DNA of 64,000 bases, taken from the NCBI RefSeq assembly GCF_009740395.1, contig NZ_WOXT01000001.1, forward strand, positions 864,464 to 928,463, read 5' to 3'. The notes below the pieces were generated by a model that was not told the DNA's origin, made no database searches, and saw nothing but the letters and a program-made list of their open reading frames with translations. The stretch comes from Noviluteimonas gilva. GTDB taxonomy: Bacteria; Pseudomonadota; Gammaproteobacteria; Xanthomonadales; Xanthomonadaceae. Shown here in pieces: positions 49,931 to 59,294 of this stretch. Every line of letters begins with the position of its first letter. The first letter of the stretch is position 1. The translations under genes and the position numbers were made by a program.

Positions 49931-51606
49931 TGCGCGCGAGGGCCGTGCGCGCGTTGGCCGCGTGCGTCCTCGTCGCGTGCGCGCCGTTGGCGCATGCGCA
50001 ATCGCAGGGCTTCCTGCGCGCGAAAGACGGCCAGATCGTCGGCGAAACCGGGCAGCCGGTGTTGTTGCGCGGCGTTGGCCTCGGTGGCTGGATGCTGCAG
50101 GAAGGCTACATGCTCGAAGTGCCCGGCGAGGGCACCCAACACTCGATTGAAGCGCGCATCACCGATCTGATCGGCGACGAAAAGATGCGCGCGTTCCAGC
50201 AGGCCTGGCGCGACAACTACGTCACCAAGGCGGACATCGACGCGATGGCCGCGTGGGGTTTCAACTCCGTGCGCCTGCCGATGCATTACGCGTTGTTCAC
50301 CGCGCCGATCGAAGGCGAACCGATCGCCGGGAAACAGACCTGGCGCGAAGAAGGCTTCCAACGCACCGATGCGCTGTTGTCGTGGGTGAAAGCCAACGGC
50401 ATGTACCTCGTGCTCGACCTGCACGCCGCGCCCGGCGGACAAGGCAACGACAACAACATCGCCGATCGCGATCCGTCGAAGCCTTCGCTGTGGGACGCCC
50501 AGGCGAACCAGGACAAGATGGTCGCGCTCTGGCAGAAGCTTGCCGAGCGTTACAAGGACGAGCCGGCGATCGCGGCCTACGACATCATCAACGAGCCGAA
50601 CTGGGGCTTTGCCGACCGCAACGACAAACATGGTTGCAACGAAACCGGCAACGCGCCGCTGCGGGCCTTGCTCGAACGCACGACGCGCGCGATCCGCGAA
50701 ATCGACAAGCGCCACATGATCGTCATCGAAGGCAACTGCTGGGGCAACAATTATCGCGGCGTGCTCGATGCGGGCCTGTGGGACGACAACCTCGTCCTGA
50801 GCTTCCACAAATACTGGAACGGCACGACGCGCGAGACGATCGCCGATCAACTCGCCTTGCGTGCGAAATGGAAGCTCCCGTTGTGGCTCGGCGAGACGGG
50901 CGAGAACTCCAACGACTGGTTCGCACGCACGGTGCAGACGGTGGAGGCCGAAGGGATCGGTTGGGCGGCGTGGCCGTTGAAGAAGATCCGCTACAACAAT
51001 CCGCTGCAAATCGTGCCGAATCCAGGGTATGCGCGCGTGCTGGCGTACTGGAAAGGCGAGGGCCCCAAGCCTTCCGCCGCGCAGGCCGAGGACGCGTTGA
51101 TGCGCCTGGCCACGCACGACATTCGTTTCGAGAACAACGTCCAGCACCCCGACGTCGTCGATGCCTGGCTGCTTGCGCCCACGCGCGAATCCGGGATGCC
51201 GTTCAAACCGCATCGCGTCGCCTCCGCAGGCACGGACATCGACGCGCTCGATTTCGACATGGGCCGCAACGGCATCGCGTATTTCGATACCACCGCCGCG
51301 AACGAAAGCGGCAAGCCCAACACCGACTGGAATCCGTCGGCCGCGTATCGCAACGACGGGATGGAGCTGACCGGCGATGGCGTCGCGATGCAGGTGGGCG
51401 AATGGATCCAATACACCGTCGAAGTCGAGCGCGCGGGCCCTTATCGGCTGCAGATCGTCGGCGACGGGACATTCCGTGCCCGGGTGAATGGCGCCATCGT
51501 CCAAGCAGGCGATGTCGCGCTGTCCGAAGGACGCAACACGCTCCGGATCGAAGCGCTGGCAGTGGGCACCCTTCAGTCGCTGGCGGTCGACCCCGTGCGC
51601 GACTGA
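49930..51606 (+). CDS. Secreted GH5 glucanase with a C-terminal CBM6-like domain
   Basis: The 558-residue enzyme has a signal peptide (ending LAHAQS), a GH5 barrel beginning LRGVGLGGWMLQEGYML, acid/base E222 (INEPN) and nucleophile E322 (WLGETGEN). The GVGLGGW form recalls GH5 exo-beta-1,3-glucanases. The last 150 residues (GEWIQYTVEVERAGPYRLQ) look like a CBM6-type sugar-binding domain. The start overlaps the halogenase stop by one base (TGATG). It would cut beta-glucan in the periplasm or outside the cell. Confidence 0.88.
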   Translation: MRARAVRALAACVLVACAPLAHAQSQGFLRAKDGQIVGETGQPVLLRGVGLGGWMLQEGYMLEVPGEGTQHSIEARITDLIGDEKMRAFQQAWRDNYVTKADIDAMAAWGFNSVRLPMHYALFTAPIEGEPIAGKQTWREEGFQRTDALLSWVKANGMYLVLDLHAAPGGQGNDNNIADRDPSKPSLWDAQANQDKMVALWQKLAERYKDEPAIAAYDIINEPNWGFADRNDKHGCNETGNAPLRALLERTTRAIREIDKRHMIVIEGNCWGNNYRGVLDAGLWDDNLVLSFHKYWNGTTRETIADQLALRAKWKLPLWLGETGENSNDWFARTVQTVEAEGIGWAAWPLKKIRYNNPLQIVPNPGYARVLAYWKGEGPKPSAAQAEDALMRLATHDIRFENNVQHPDVVDAWLLAPTRESGMPFKPHRVASAGTDIDALDFDMGRNGIAYFDTTAANESGKPNTDWNPSAAYRNDGMELTGDGVAMQVGEWIQYTVEVERAGPYRLQIVGDGTFRARVNGAIVQAGDVALSEGRNTLRIEALAVGTLQSLAVDPVRD

Positions 51607-51610
51607 CGCC

Positions 51611-52258
51611 TCACTTCACCGCGACGAGCTTCCCCGACATCTCGTCGTGCATGTGCATCATCGATTCCATCATCTGCTCGTCCGCGCTCGAACACACACC
51701 CAGCAGCAGCACTTCCTCGCAGCCTTCGGCGGCGATGTACGCGTGGCCCATGTTCGAATCGATGTACACCGATTCGCCCGCTTCGAGCACGATCGGGTCG
51801 TAGAACTCGGTGTGCACTTCGGCGCGGCCTTCGATGACGTGGATGTATTCCTCGCCGGGGTGGCGCACGAGTTCGCCGAACTCGGCGATGCTCTTCGCAC
51901 GCACGCGCGTGAGCACCGGAATCATGCGTTTACGGCGCAATTCCGGGCACAAATAGAAATAGTCGTAGTTCGGCGTGGTGACGCGCACGGCGTCGTCGAT
52001 GCGGCCGATGCTGCGGCGCGCGGTGATCGCCGGTTCCGGCGTCGCGTCTTCTTCGGCGAACAATTCCGACATGCGCAGGTTCAAGCGCTGGCTGATCTGC
52101 AGCAACTTGTCGTAAGTGAGACTGAGGCGGTCGTGTTCGACCTTCGACAGCGTGGAGAGCGGAATCCCGCAACGCTGGCTCATTTCCTTCAGGGTCCAGT
52201 CGTTGCGCGTGCGCAGTCCGCGAAGGAGGGCGCCGATCGTCGGGTGTTGCCTTGTCAT
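51611..52258 (-). CDS. XRE family regulator with a cupin domain
   Basis: The 215-residue regulator has an N-terminal XRE helix-turn-helix (about 8-62, MSQRCGIPLSTLSKVEHDR) and a C-terminal cupin (about 120-200; GEEYIHVIEGRAEVHTE). This design is common in regulators of amino-acid and peptide use, including the D-glutamate regulator type that accompanies dgcN/dgcA. It is divergent from the serine hydrolase gene and probably controls the cluster downstream, perhaps through the shared ATCAGGA sites. Confidence 0.88.
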   Translation of the reverse strand: MTRQHPTIGALLRGLRTRNDWTLKEMSQRCGIPLSTLSKVEHDRLSLTYDKLLQISQRLNLRMSELFAEEDATPEPAITARRSIGRIDDAVRVTTPNYDYFYLCPELRRKRMIPVLTRVRAKSIAEFGELVRHPGEEYIHVIEGRAEVHTEFYDPIVLEAGESVYIDSNMGHAYIAAEGCEEVLLLGVCSSADEQMMESMMHMHDEMSGKLVAVK

Positions 52259-52354
52259 GCCGGTTCCATGCCTCTTGGGCCTTGTGCCGCCCCACCCAGG
52301 GGCGCCCTGACTACGTTACTGGAGAGGATTCTAGGCCGGAATGACCAAAGTAGG

Positions 52355-52385
52355 TTGACAATTCTCCGATCAGGACGGTTATTCT
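52355..52385 (+). promoter_or_regulatory. Promoter of the serine hydrolase gene, sharing a motif with the downstream TonB receptor
   Basis: TTGACA (52355-52360) is followed by ATTCTCCGATCAGGAC and a -10-like TTATTC or TATTCT. The block TTGACA-n-TTyTCC-n-ATCAGGA also occurs at 56855-56875 upstream of the receptor. This suggests one factor reads both, probably the adjacent XRE-cupin regulator. Confidence 0.65.
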
Positions 52386-52445
52386 CACCAGCGGCCAAAA
52401 CGCGTGGGGCGCGGCGGCCTTCGAGATCACCCTGGGGAGAGGAAG

Positions 52446-54467
52446 ATGCGATTGATCCAACGTCCGTTGTTCACCGCTTTGCTGGCGCTCGGCGTCGCGT
52501 TCACCGCGGCCGCACAGCAACCGCCGGTGACGGCGCCGCCCATCGAGCAAGCGCCCGCGACGTCCGCCGCGCCCCCGCCGTCCGATGCGATGCCGGGTCC
52601 GACCGACCGCATGACCGCCACCGATGTCGAAGCCTGGCTCGACGGCTTCATGCCGTATGCGCTCGAGCAGACCGACGTCGCCGGTTCGGTCGTGGTCGTG
52701 GTGAAGGACGGCAAGGTGTTGCTGAAGAAGGGCTACGGGTTCTCGGACCTGGCCAAGCGCACGCCGGTCGACCCGGACAAGACGCTGTTCCGCCCGGGTT
52801 CGATCTCCAAGCTGTTCACCTGGACGGCGGTGATGCAGCTGGTCGAGCAGGGCAAGCTGGACCTCGACGCCGACGTCAACCAGTACATCGACTTCAAGAT
52901 TCCGCCGTACGAAGGCAAGCCGGTCACGTTGCGCAACATCATGACGCACACCACCGGCATGGAAGAGGTGATCCGCGGCCTGATCGCGAACAACGAGAGC
53001 GAGATCCTGCCGCTCGACGCGACGCTCAAGCATTGGATCCCCGAGCGCATCTACGCGCCGGGCACCACGCCGGCGTATTCCAACTACGCCACCGCGCTCG
53101 CCGGCTACATCGTGCAGCGCGTGTCGGGCCAGCCGTTCGACCAGTACATCGCGCAGCACATCTTCTCGCCGCTGGGCATGAAGCATTCCTCGTTCAGCCA
53201 GCCGGTCCAGAAGGACCTGCTCGCGATGACGTCGAAGGGCTACGAGTCCGCGTCCGACGGCAAGGAGAAGCCCTACGAGTACATCAACCTCGCACCGGCC
53301 GGCAGCCTGACGGCGAGCGGCGCGGACATGGGCAACTTCATGATCGCGCACCTGCAGAACGGCGCGTTCGACGGCCAGCGCATCCTGCGCGAAGAAACCG
53401 CGCACGAAATGCACGAGACCGGGCAGACCTCGGTCGGTCCGCTCAACAAGATGATGCTCGGCTTCTACGAAACCACCGCCAACGGCCATCGCGCGATCGC
53501 GCACGGCGGCGATACGCAGTGGTTCCATAGCGACCTGCAGCTGTTCCCGGACGACAACGTCGGCATCTACGTGTCGACCAATAGCTCGGGCAAGGAAGGC
53601 AGTGCGCGCCTGATCCGCGATGGCCTGGTCACCGCGTTCGTCAATCGCTACCTGCCGCCGAAGGCCCCGGCCGCCGAAGCCGCCGGTGTCGACGAAGCCA
53701 CCGCGAAGCAGCACGCGCAGATGATCGCCGGCACGTACAACAGCAGCCGCCGCGCCGATTCGAACTTCATGAACCTGGTCTACGTGCTGGGCCAGACCAA
53801 GGTCATCGCCAACGAAGACGGCACCATCAGCGTGCCGATGCTCGCCGCCTACAGCGGCGCGCCGAAGAAGTGGCGCGAAGTCAGCCCGTTCGTGTGGAAG
53901 GACACCAACAGCGGCGACCGCCTCGCGGCCGACGTCGTCGACGGCAAGGTCACGCGCTTCAGCGCCGAACCGATCGCCTCGATCATGGTGTTCCAGCGCG
54001 CCGCGTTCTGGCAGACGCCGGCGGTCTTCCTGCCGATGTTGTTCGGCAGCCTGATCGTGCTCCTGCTGACCGTGCTCGCCTGGCCGGTGTCGGCGATGGT
54101 GCGCCGCCACTACGGCACGAAGTACGCGCTGGCGGGCCAGGATGCGCGCGCGCATCGCTGGATCCGCATCGCCTCGCTCGCCGTGCTCGTCGCCTTCGGC
54201 GGGATGCTGGCCTTCGTGGTGTCGATGTTGTCGAACTTCGACCTCATGACGCCCGCGCAGGACGGCATGATCATCGCGATTCGTTCGCTGGTCTCGATCC
54301 TGTTGCCGCTCGGCGCGATCGTCGCGGTGTGGAACGCCTGGAAAGTGCTGACCAGCAACCGCCGCAAGTGGGCGAAGGTGTGGGCGATCGTGATCGCCGC
54401 CGCTTTCCTCTCGCTGCTGTTCATCGGCTTCGCTACTCACGTCATCGGCTTCTCGGCCGACTATTGA
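52446..54467 (+). CDS. Serine beta-lactamase-like hydrolase with a C-terminal membrane domain
   Basis: The 673-residue protein has a signal peptide (ending AAAQQ) and a class C beta-lactamase-like domain with S119-ISK-122 (nucleophile and Lys), Y211-SN and H353-GG. The C-terminal 170 residues have four or so membrane helices. Such proteins act as D-aminopeptidases, esterases or peptidoglycan-related peptidases; they are not usually antibiotic-resistance enzymes. Start ATG 52446 follows GGAGAGGAAG. A strong terminator follows. Its likely job here is to release D-residue peptides at the inner membrane. Confidence 0.87.
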   Translation: MRLIQRPLFTALLALGVAFTAAAQQPPVTAPPIEQAPATSAAPPPSDAMPGPTDRMTATDVEAWLDGFMPYALEQTDVAGSVVVVVKDGKVLLKKGYGFSDLAKRTPVDPDKTLFRPGSISKLFTWTAVMQLVEQGKLDLDADVNQYIDFKIPPYEGKPVTLRNIMTHTTGMEEVIRGLIANNESEILPLDATLKHWIPERIYAPGTTPAYSNYATALAGYIVQRVSGQPFDQYIAQHIFSPLGMKHSSFSQPVQKDLLAMTSKGYESASDGKEKPYEYINLAPAGSLTASGADMGNFMIAHLQNGAFDGQRILREETAHEMHETGQTSVGPLNKMMLGFYETTANGHRAIAHGGDTQWFHSDLQLFPDDNVGIYVSTNSSGKEGSARLIRDGLVTAFVNRYLPPKAPAAEAAGVDEATAKQHAQMIAGTYNSSRRADSNFMNLVYVLGQTKVIANEDGTISVPMLAAYSGAPKKWREVSPFVWKDTNSGDRLAADVVDGKVTRFSAEPIASIMVFQRAAFWQTPAVFLPMLFGSLIVLLLTVLAWPVSAMVRRHYGTKYALAGQDARAHRWIRIASLAVLVAFGGMLAFVVSMLSNFDLMTPAQDGMIIAIRSLVSILLPLGAIVAVWNAWKVLTSNRRKWAKVWAIVIAAAFLSLLFIGFATHVIGFSADY

Positions 54468-54476
54468 CGGACCCCC

Positions 54477-54508
54477 GCGCGGCGGCCAAAAGCCGCCGCG
54501 CCTTTTTT
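54477..54508 (+). terminator. Strong rho-independent terminator between the serine hydrolase and the epimerase gene
   Basis: A perfect 10-bp stem GCGCGGCGGC (54477-54486) and GCCGCCGCGC (54492-54501), with loop CAAAA, is followed by C and six T (54503-54508). It starts 9 bp after the hydrolase stop and ends 11 bp before the GTG of the epimerase gene. Confidence 0.93.
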
Positions 54509-54519
54509 CGGGAATTCCT

Positions 54520-55536
54520 GTGATCCAGACCGACCGCGTCGAGCTCGTGCTGCGGAATGAACTGCTGCGCCTGTCCGAACCCTTCCGCATCTCCGGCCAC
54601 GTGTTCGAAGCCTCGCCGGTGACCGTCGTCAACCTGCGCCAGGGCCAGATCATCGGCCGCGGCGAAGCCTCCGGCGTGTACTACCTGCGCGACGAACCGA
54701 GCGACATGCTGCGCACGCTCGATTCGATGCGCGACCGCATCCAGGCCGGCATCACACGCGACGAACTGCGCGACCTCCTGCCGCCCGGCGGCGCACGCAA
54801 TGCACTGGACTGCGCGTTGTGGGAACTCGAAGCGCGCATCGCCGGCATCCCCGCGTGGCAACTCGCGGGCATGGAAAAGCCCAAGCCGCTGACGACGACG
54901 TTCACCGTCGGCGCCGACGATCCGGACGTGATGGCCGAGAAAGCCCTGGCCTACACGCACGCTCGCGCGATCAAGCTCAAGCTCACCGGCGACGTCGAAC
55001 TCGACATCGCGCGATTGAACGCCGTGCGCGCCGTGCGTCCCGATGCGTGGATCGGCGTCGATGCGAACCAGGGCTACATCCCCGGCACGCTGCAGCGCCT
55101 GCTGCCCGCGCTCGTCGATGCGAAGGTCTCCCTGCTCGAACAGCCGTGCCGCCGCGGCCACGAACGCGAGCTCGATGGCGTCGACCGCACCGTGCCGATC
55201 GCAGCCGACGAAAGCATCCTGTCGCTGATCGAACTCGAAGAGCGCGCGCACTGGTTCGACGTCGTCAACATCAAGCTCGACAAGTGCGGCGGCCTCACCG
55301 AAGGCCTGTTGATGGCCACGCGCGCACGCGAGCTGGGCAAGAAGGTGATGGTCGGCAACATGGTCGGCACGAGCCTGGCGATGGCGCCGGCGTTCCTGCT
55401 CGGCCAGTTCTGCGACATCGTCGACCTCGACGGCCCGATCTTCCTCCAGCGCGATCGCACGCCGGGCGTGGTGTATTACGACGGGCTCGTCGATTGCCCC
55501 GCATCGGTGTGGGGTTCGCCGGACGCCGTGTTGTGA
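54520..55536 (+). CDS. dgcA: N-acetyl-D-glutamate racemase / dipeptide epimerase (DgcA-like)
   Basis: This 338-residue enolase-superfamily enzyme is of the muconate-lactonising / dipeptide-epimerase type. K152-L-K154 holds the base, and acid metal ligands lie in VDANQ, LEQPC and ADES, followed by the NIKLDKCGG lysine. Close relatives act on L-Ala-D/L-Glu or, as DgcA, on N-acetyl-D-glutamate. A DgcN-like gene in the same cluster favours the second. The start is GTG 54520, only 11 bp after the terminator. It overlaps the transporter start (GTGA). Confidence 0.85.
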   Translation: MIQTDRVELVLRNELLRLSEPFRISGHVFEASPVTVVNLRQGQIIGRGEASGVYYLRDEPSDMLRTLDSMRDRIQAGITRDELRDLLPPGGARNALDCALWELEARIAGIPAWQLAGMEKPKPLTTTFTVGADDPDVMAEKALAYTHARAIKLKLTGDVELDIARLNAVRAVRPDAWIGVDANQGYIPGTLQRLLPALVDAKVSLLEQPCRRGHERELDGVDRTVPIAADESILSLIELEERAHWFDVVNIKLDKCGGLTEGLLMATRARELGKKVMVGNMVGTSLAMAPAFLLGQFCDIVDLDGPIFLQRDRTPGVVYYDGLVDCPASVWGSPDAVL

Positions 55537-56858
55537 ACGCAGTGACGCAGTCCATCGCCAAACCTGGCTGGCTGCGTCAGCCGCCGGGCCTGGCGATCCT
55601 GTTCTTCACCCAGATGTGGGAGATCTTCTCCTACTACGGAATGCGCACGCTGCTCGTCTACTACATGACGAAGCAGTTGCTGTTCTCGCAACAGCACGCG
55701 TCGATGGTGTACGGCGTTTACATCGCGACGTTCTACTTCACGCCGATCCTCGGCGGCATCGTGTCGGACCGTTGGCTCGGGCGGAAACGCTCGGTGATCA
55801 TCGGCGCGGTCATCATGTCCTTCGGCCATTTCCTGATGGCGTCGGAGTCGATGCTGTACTTCGCGCTCGCGGCGATCGCGATCGGCAACGGCCTGTTCCT
55901 GCCGAGCCTGCCGAGCCAGATCGACGATCTGTACGCGAAGGACGATCCGCGCCGCGGCTCGGCTTACAACTTCTATTACGTCGGCATCAATGTCGGCGGA
56001 TTGCTCGCACCGCTCGTGTGCGGCACGCTGGGCGAGTTGTACGGATGGCATTACGGCTTCGGCGCGGCGGGCGTCGGCATGTTGGCCGGCCTTGCGATCT
56101 ACACGCTGGGCGGACGGTGGTTGCCGCCGGAACGACCCAAGGTCAAAGATCTCGCGCCCGCGCAACGCATGCCGTTCGCGGCGATGAAGCAACGCATCCT
56201 CACCCTGGCCGCCGTCGCCGTCTGCGTGATGGTGTTCCGCGGCGCTTACGAACAAACGGGCAACACGATCGCGTTGTGGGCGGATGTCGGGCTCGATCGC
56301 AACGCGGGCGACTTCGTCATTCCGATGACGTGGTTCCAGTCGCTCAATCCGTTCCTCGTGATCTTCATGACGCCGGTGCTCGTCGCGATGTGGACGAAGC
56401 AGGCCAGCCGCGGCCGCGAACCCGCACCGGCGAAAAAGATGGCGCTGGGTGCGTTCGGTGTGTCGCTCGCGTTCCTGCTGCTCGCGTTGGTCGATGCGAG
56501 CGCGCAAGGGCACGCGCATTGGGTGTGGCTCGCCGCGTTCTTCGTGCTGTTCACCGCGGGCGAGCTTTTCATTCTTCCGATCGGGTTGAGCCTGTTCGCG
56601 CGCCTCGCGCCGGCGGGTTACGCGGCGACGTCGATCGCGGCCTGGTACTTCGCCTCGTTCGGCGGAAATCTTCTGGCCGGCGCGCTCGGCACCTTGTGGA
56701 GCGCGATGGGGCACGCGGCGTTCTTCGCCGTGATGGCCGGCGTCGCGGCACTCGCGGGGACCTTGTTGCGACTGCTCGACCCGGCCGTTACGCGCGCAGA
56801 AACCATGAATGGGCAGGCCTCCGACGAGCGGTCCCGGATTCCGTCCTATACCGATTGA
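55533..56858 (+). CDS. POT-type peptide transporter with an altered proton motif
   Basis: The 441-residue protein has twelve or more membrane helices and the POT opening FFTQMWEIFSYYGMRTLLVYY. The canonical E-x-x-E-R-F motif reads Q27-MW-E30-I31-F, so the first Glu and the Arg are replaced. Start GTG 55533, overlapping dgcA. In this cluster di- or tripeptides with D-residues are the likely cargo. Membership of the family is clear, but proton coupling may differ. Confidence 0.85.
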   Translation: MNAVTQSIAKPGWLRQPPGLAILFFTQMWEIFSYYGMRTLLVYYMTKQLLFSQQHASMVYGVYIATFYFTPILGGIVSDRWLGRKRSVIIGAVIMSFGHFLMASESMLYFALAAIAIGNGLFLPSLPSQIDDLYAKDDPRRGSAYNFYYVGINVGGLLAPLVCGTLGELYGWHYGFGAAGVGMLAGLAIYTLGGRWLPPERPKVKDLAPAQRMPFAAMKQRILTLAAVAVCVMVFRGAYEQTGNTIALWADVGLDRNAGDFVIPMTWFQSLNPFLVIFMTPVLVAMWTKQASRGREPAPAKKMALGAFGVSLAFLLLALVDASAQGHAHWVWLAAFFVLFTAGELFILPIGLSLFARLAPAGYAATSIAAWYFASFGGNLLAGALGTLWSAMGHAAFFAVMAGVAALAGTLLRLLDPAVTRAETMNGQASDERSRIPSYTD

Positions 56859-56890
56859 CAGTTTTCCAATCAGGATGCTTACATCCTGAT
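56855..56890 (+). promoter_or_regulatory. Promoter/operator of the second TonB receptor, with a perfect palindrome
   Basis: TTGACA (56855-56860) overlaps the transporter stop codon. ATCAGGATG (56869-56877) and CATCCTGAT (56882-56890) form a perfect 9-bp inverted repeat around CTTA, covering the -10 region (TTACAT). The left arm and TTGACA block match the hydrolase promoter at 52355. Confidence 0.75.
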
Positions 56891-56922
56891 AAGGCCACAG
56901 CAAACCTTCTGGGGAGAAAGGC

Positions 56923-59256
56923 ATGCAACAGAAACACCGCAACACGGCGATGCGCCGTCATTCGCTGACGTCGGCGATCACGATCACCCTCGCGCTCGGC
57001 CTCGCAGGCCCGGCCCTGGCGCAGCAGGCCGCGCCGGCGGACCCGCAGCAGGCAGCGACCGCGCAGGAACTCGACGTCGTCACCGTCACCGCGAACAAGC
57101 GCACGGAGAACATCCGCGAAGTCGCCACCGCGGTGACCAAGCTGAGCGCGGAGCAGCTGGAAAACATCAACGCCACGCAGATGTCCGACTACGCGAACTA
57201 CGTGCCGGGCCTGCAGATCCAGGATTCGGGTTCGCCGGGCCAGACGCAGGTGTCGATGCGCGGCATCGCGGCGCTTTCGCCGGGATCGACCGTCGGCACG
57301 TATGTCGATGAAGCGCCGCTGGGTTCCAACAGCCTTTACCAGCAGGCCACGCTGTTCACGCTCGACCTGCTGCCCTACGACATCGACAGCATCGAAGTGC
57401 TGCGCGGCCCGCAGGGCACGCTGTACGGCGCCGGCGCGATGGGCGGCCTGATCAAGTACGTGATGAAGAAGCCCGACACCACGCAGAACGAATTCCGCGT
57501 CGGCATGGGCATCGCCGATACGCAGGGCGCCGGTGGCAACTCGTTCAACTACCGCGCCGGCGGCAACCTCGTGCTTGCGCAGGATGAAGTCGCGCTGCGC
57601 GCGAGCTTCGCGAGCAACGAGCCCAACGGCTACGTCGACAACCTCGTCAACGGCCGCGAAGACATCAACGATGCGTCGCAGTTCAGCGGCCGTGCGTCGA
57701 TCCTGTTCAAGAACGACAAGGCGAGCGTGCAGTTCGCCCTGATGAAGCAGAAGATCGACAGCCCGAACAATTCGACGATCGCGCTCGACCCGACCACGCA
57801 CGACGACATCTACGGCCTGGCCAACTTCGTCGTCGTCGACGAAGCGTTCAAGAAGGACATCGAGAACTACGCGCTCACCGTCGACTACGACCTGGGTTGG
57901 GCCAACCTGGTTTCGGCGACGAGCTACTCCGACGTCTTCACCTCGATCACGACCGACCAGACCTACACCTACGGCGACTACACCACGCTGTTCGGCCTGC
58001 CCGGCGGCAGCGCGTACCTCACCAACGACCTGCGCCTGAAGCAGTTCACGCAGGAAGTGCGCCTGAGCTCGAAGGCCGACGCGCCGTTCGAATGGCTGCT
58101 CGGCGCGTTCTACGACGACGAGCGCGGCGACAACCACCAGTTCGTGCCGCTCACGCAGTTCGACGGCAGCCCGCTGCCCGAACCGTTCAACTCGATCGTG
58201 GGTTCGCTGGGCGATCTGTACCTGCCGAGCACGTACGAAGAAACGGCGGTGTTCGGCAACGCGGCCTACAAGTTCAACGATTGGTTCAAGCTCGGCGCCG
58301 GCTTGCGCTGGGCGCAGAACAAGCAGGAGTTCACGCAGGATGTCGTCGCCGGCCTGCTCGCGCCGATCGGCACGGAGTTCAACACGTCCGAAGAAGACGT
58401 CGTGACGTGGAGCGTGACGCCGCAGTTCCAGGTGACCAAGGACGTGATGGTGTACGGCAAGGTGTCGACCGGCTACCAGCCCGGCGGCCCGAACATCGTC
58501 GCCGTCGGTCTTCCGCGCCAGGTCGATTCCTCCACGCTCACCAGCTACGAAATCGGCATGAAGTCCGCGTTCGCCGACAGCCGCGTGCTGCTCGACGTCG
58601 TCGGCTACCAGATCCATTGGGAAGACATCCAGGTCGCCTCGCTCGTCAACGGTGTCAGCGGCCTGGTCAATGGCGGCGAAGCCACGAGCCAGGGCCTCGA
58701 AATCGCGGCGAACTTCCGTCCGATCGACGGTTTGACGCTCGGCCTCAACGCGGCGTTCAACGATTCGAACATCGACGAAGACTTCCCGACGATCGTCGTG
58801 CCCGATGGCGCGGGTCCCGGCGCCGACGTGCTGATCAACACCGGCCTGAAGGGCGATCGCATGCCCTACGTGCCGGACCTGACGTGGTCGGCCACCGCCG
58901 ATTACTACCTGCCGCTCACGGGCGATTGGGGCCTGAACGTCGGTGGCGGCTATCGCTTCGTCGACGACCGCATCACGGCGACGACGCAGCGCCAGGCCGT
59001 CGCGGTCGGCGGCACGGTGGTCTTCGAAGAGTTCACGCCCGGCCTGAACATCGACAGCTACCAGGCGCTCGACCTGTACCTGTCGGTCTCCAACGCGCAC
59101 TGGTCGGTCCGCGGCTACATGAAGAACGCGTTCGACGAACGCGCCTATTCGACGATGTCCGACATCACCAACCAGGTCACCGGCGTGACGCACCACACCG
59201 CGGCGACGCCGATCATGCCGCGCACCTTCGGGCTCGAGGTCGACTACCGCTTCTGA
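56923..59256 (+). CDS. TonB-dependent receptor of the peptide/D-amino-acid cluster
   Basis: The 777-residue outer-membrane receptor has a signal peptide (ending GPALAQQA), a TonB box-like segment (DVVTVTANKR), a plug (ANYVPGLQIQDS; IEVLRGPQGTLYGAGAMGG) and a barrel ending FGLEVDYRF. It lies between the POT transporter and the DgcN-like gene, and its promoter carries the palindrome described. Probable cargo: peptides or muropeptide fragments, by context only. Confidence 0.92.
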   Translation: MQQKHRNTAMRRHSLTSAITITLALGLAGPALAQQAAPADPQQAATAQELDVVTVTANKRTENIREVATAVTKLSAEQLENINATQMSDYANYVPGLQIQDSGSPGQTQVSMRGIAALSPGSTVGTYVDEAPLGSNSLYQQATLFTLDLLPYDIDSIEVLRGPQGTLYGAGAMGGLIKYVMKKPDTTQNEFRVGMGIADTQGAGGNSFNYRAGGNLVLAQDEVALRASFASNEPNGYVDNLVNGREDINDASQFSGRASILFKNDKASVQFALMKQKIDSPNNSTIALDPTTHDDIYGLANFVVVDEAFKKDIENYALTVDYDLGWANLVSATSYSDVFTSITTDQTYTYGDYTTLFGLPGGSAYLTNDLRLKQFTQEVRLSSKADAPFEWLLGAFYDDERGDNHQFVPLTQFDGSPLPEPFNSIVGSLGDLYLPSTYEETAVFGNAAYKFNDWFKLGAGLRWAQNKQEFTQDVVAGLLAPIGTEFNTSEEDVVTWSVTPQFQVTKDVMVYGKVSTGYQPGGPNIVAVGLPRQVDSSTLTSYEIGMKSAFADSRVLLDVVGYQIHWEDIQVASLVNGVSGLVNGGEATSQGLEIAANFRPIDGLTLGLNAAFNDSNIDEDFPTIVVPDGAGPGADVLINTGLKGDRMPYVPDLTWSATADYYLPLTGDWGLNVGGGYRFVDDRITATTQRQAVAVGGTVVFEEFTPGLNIDSYQALDLYLSVSNAHWSVRGYMKNAFDERAYSTMSDITNQVTGVTHHTAATPIMPRTFGLEVDYRF

Positions 59257-59294
59257 TCCATCCGACCTCGACGAACCTGGTGAATACCGCCGCG

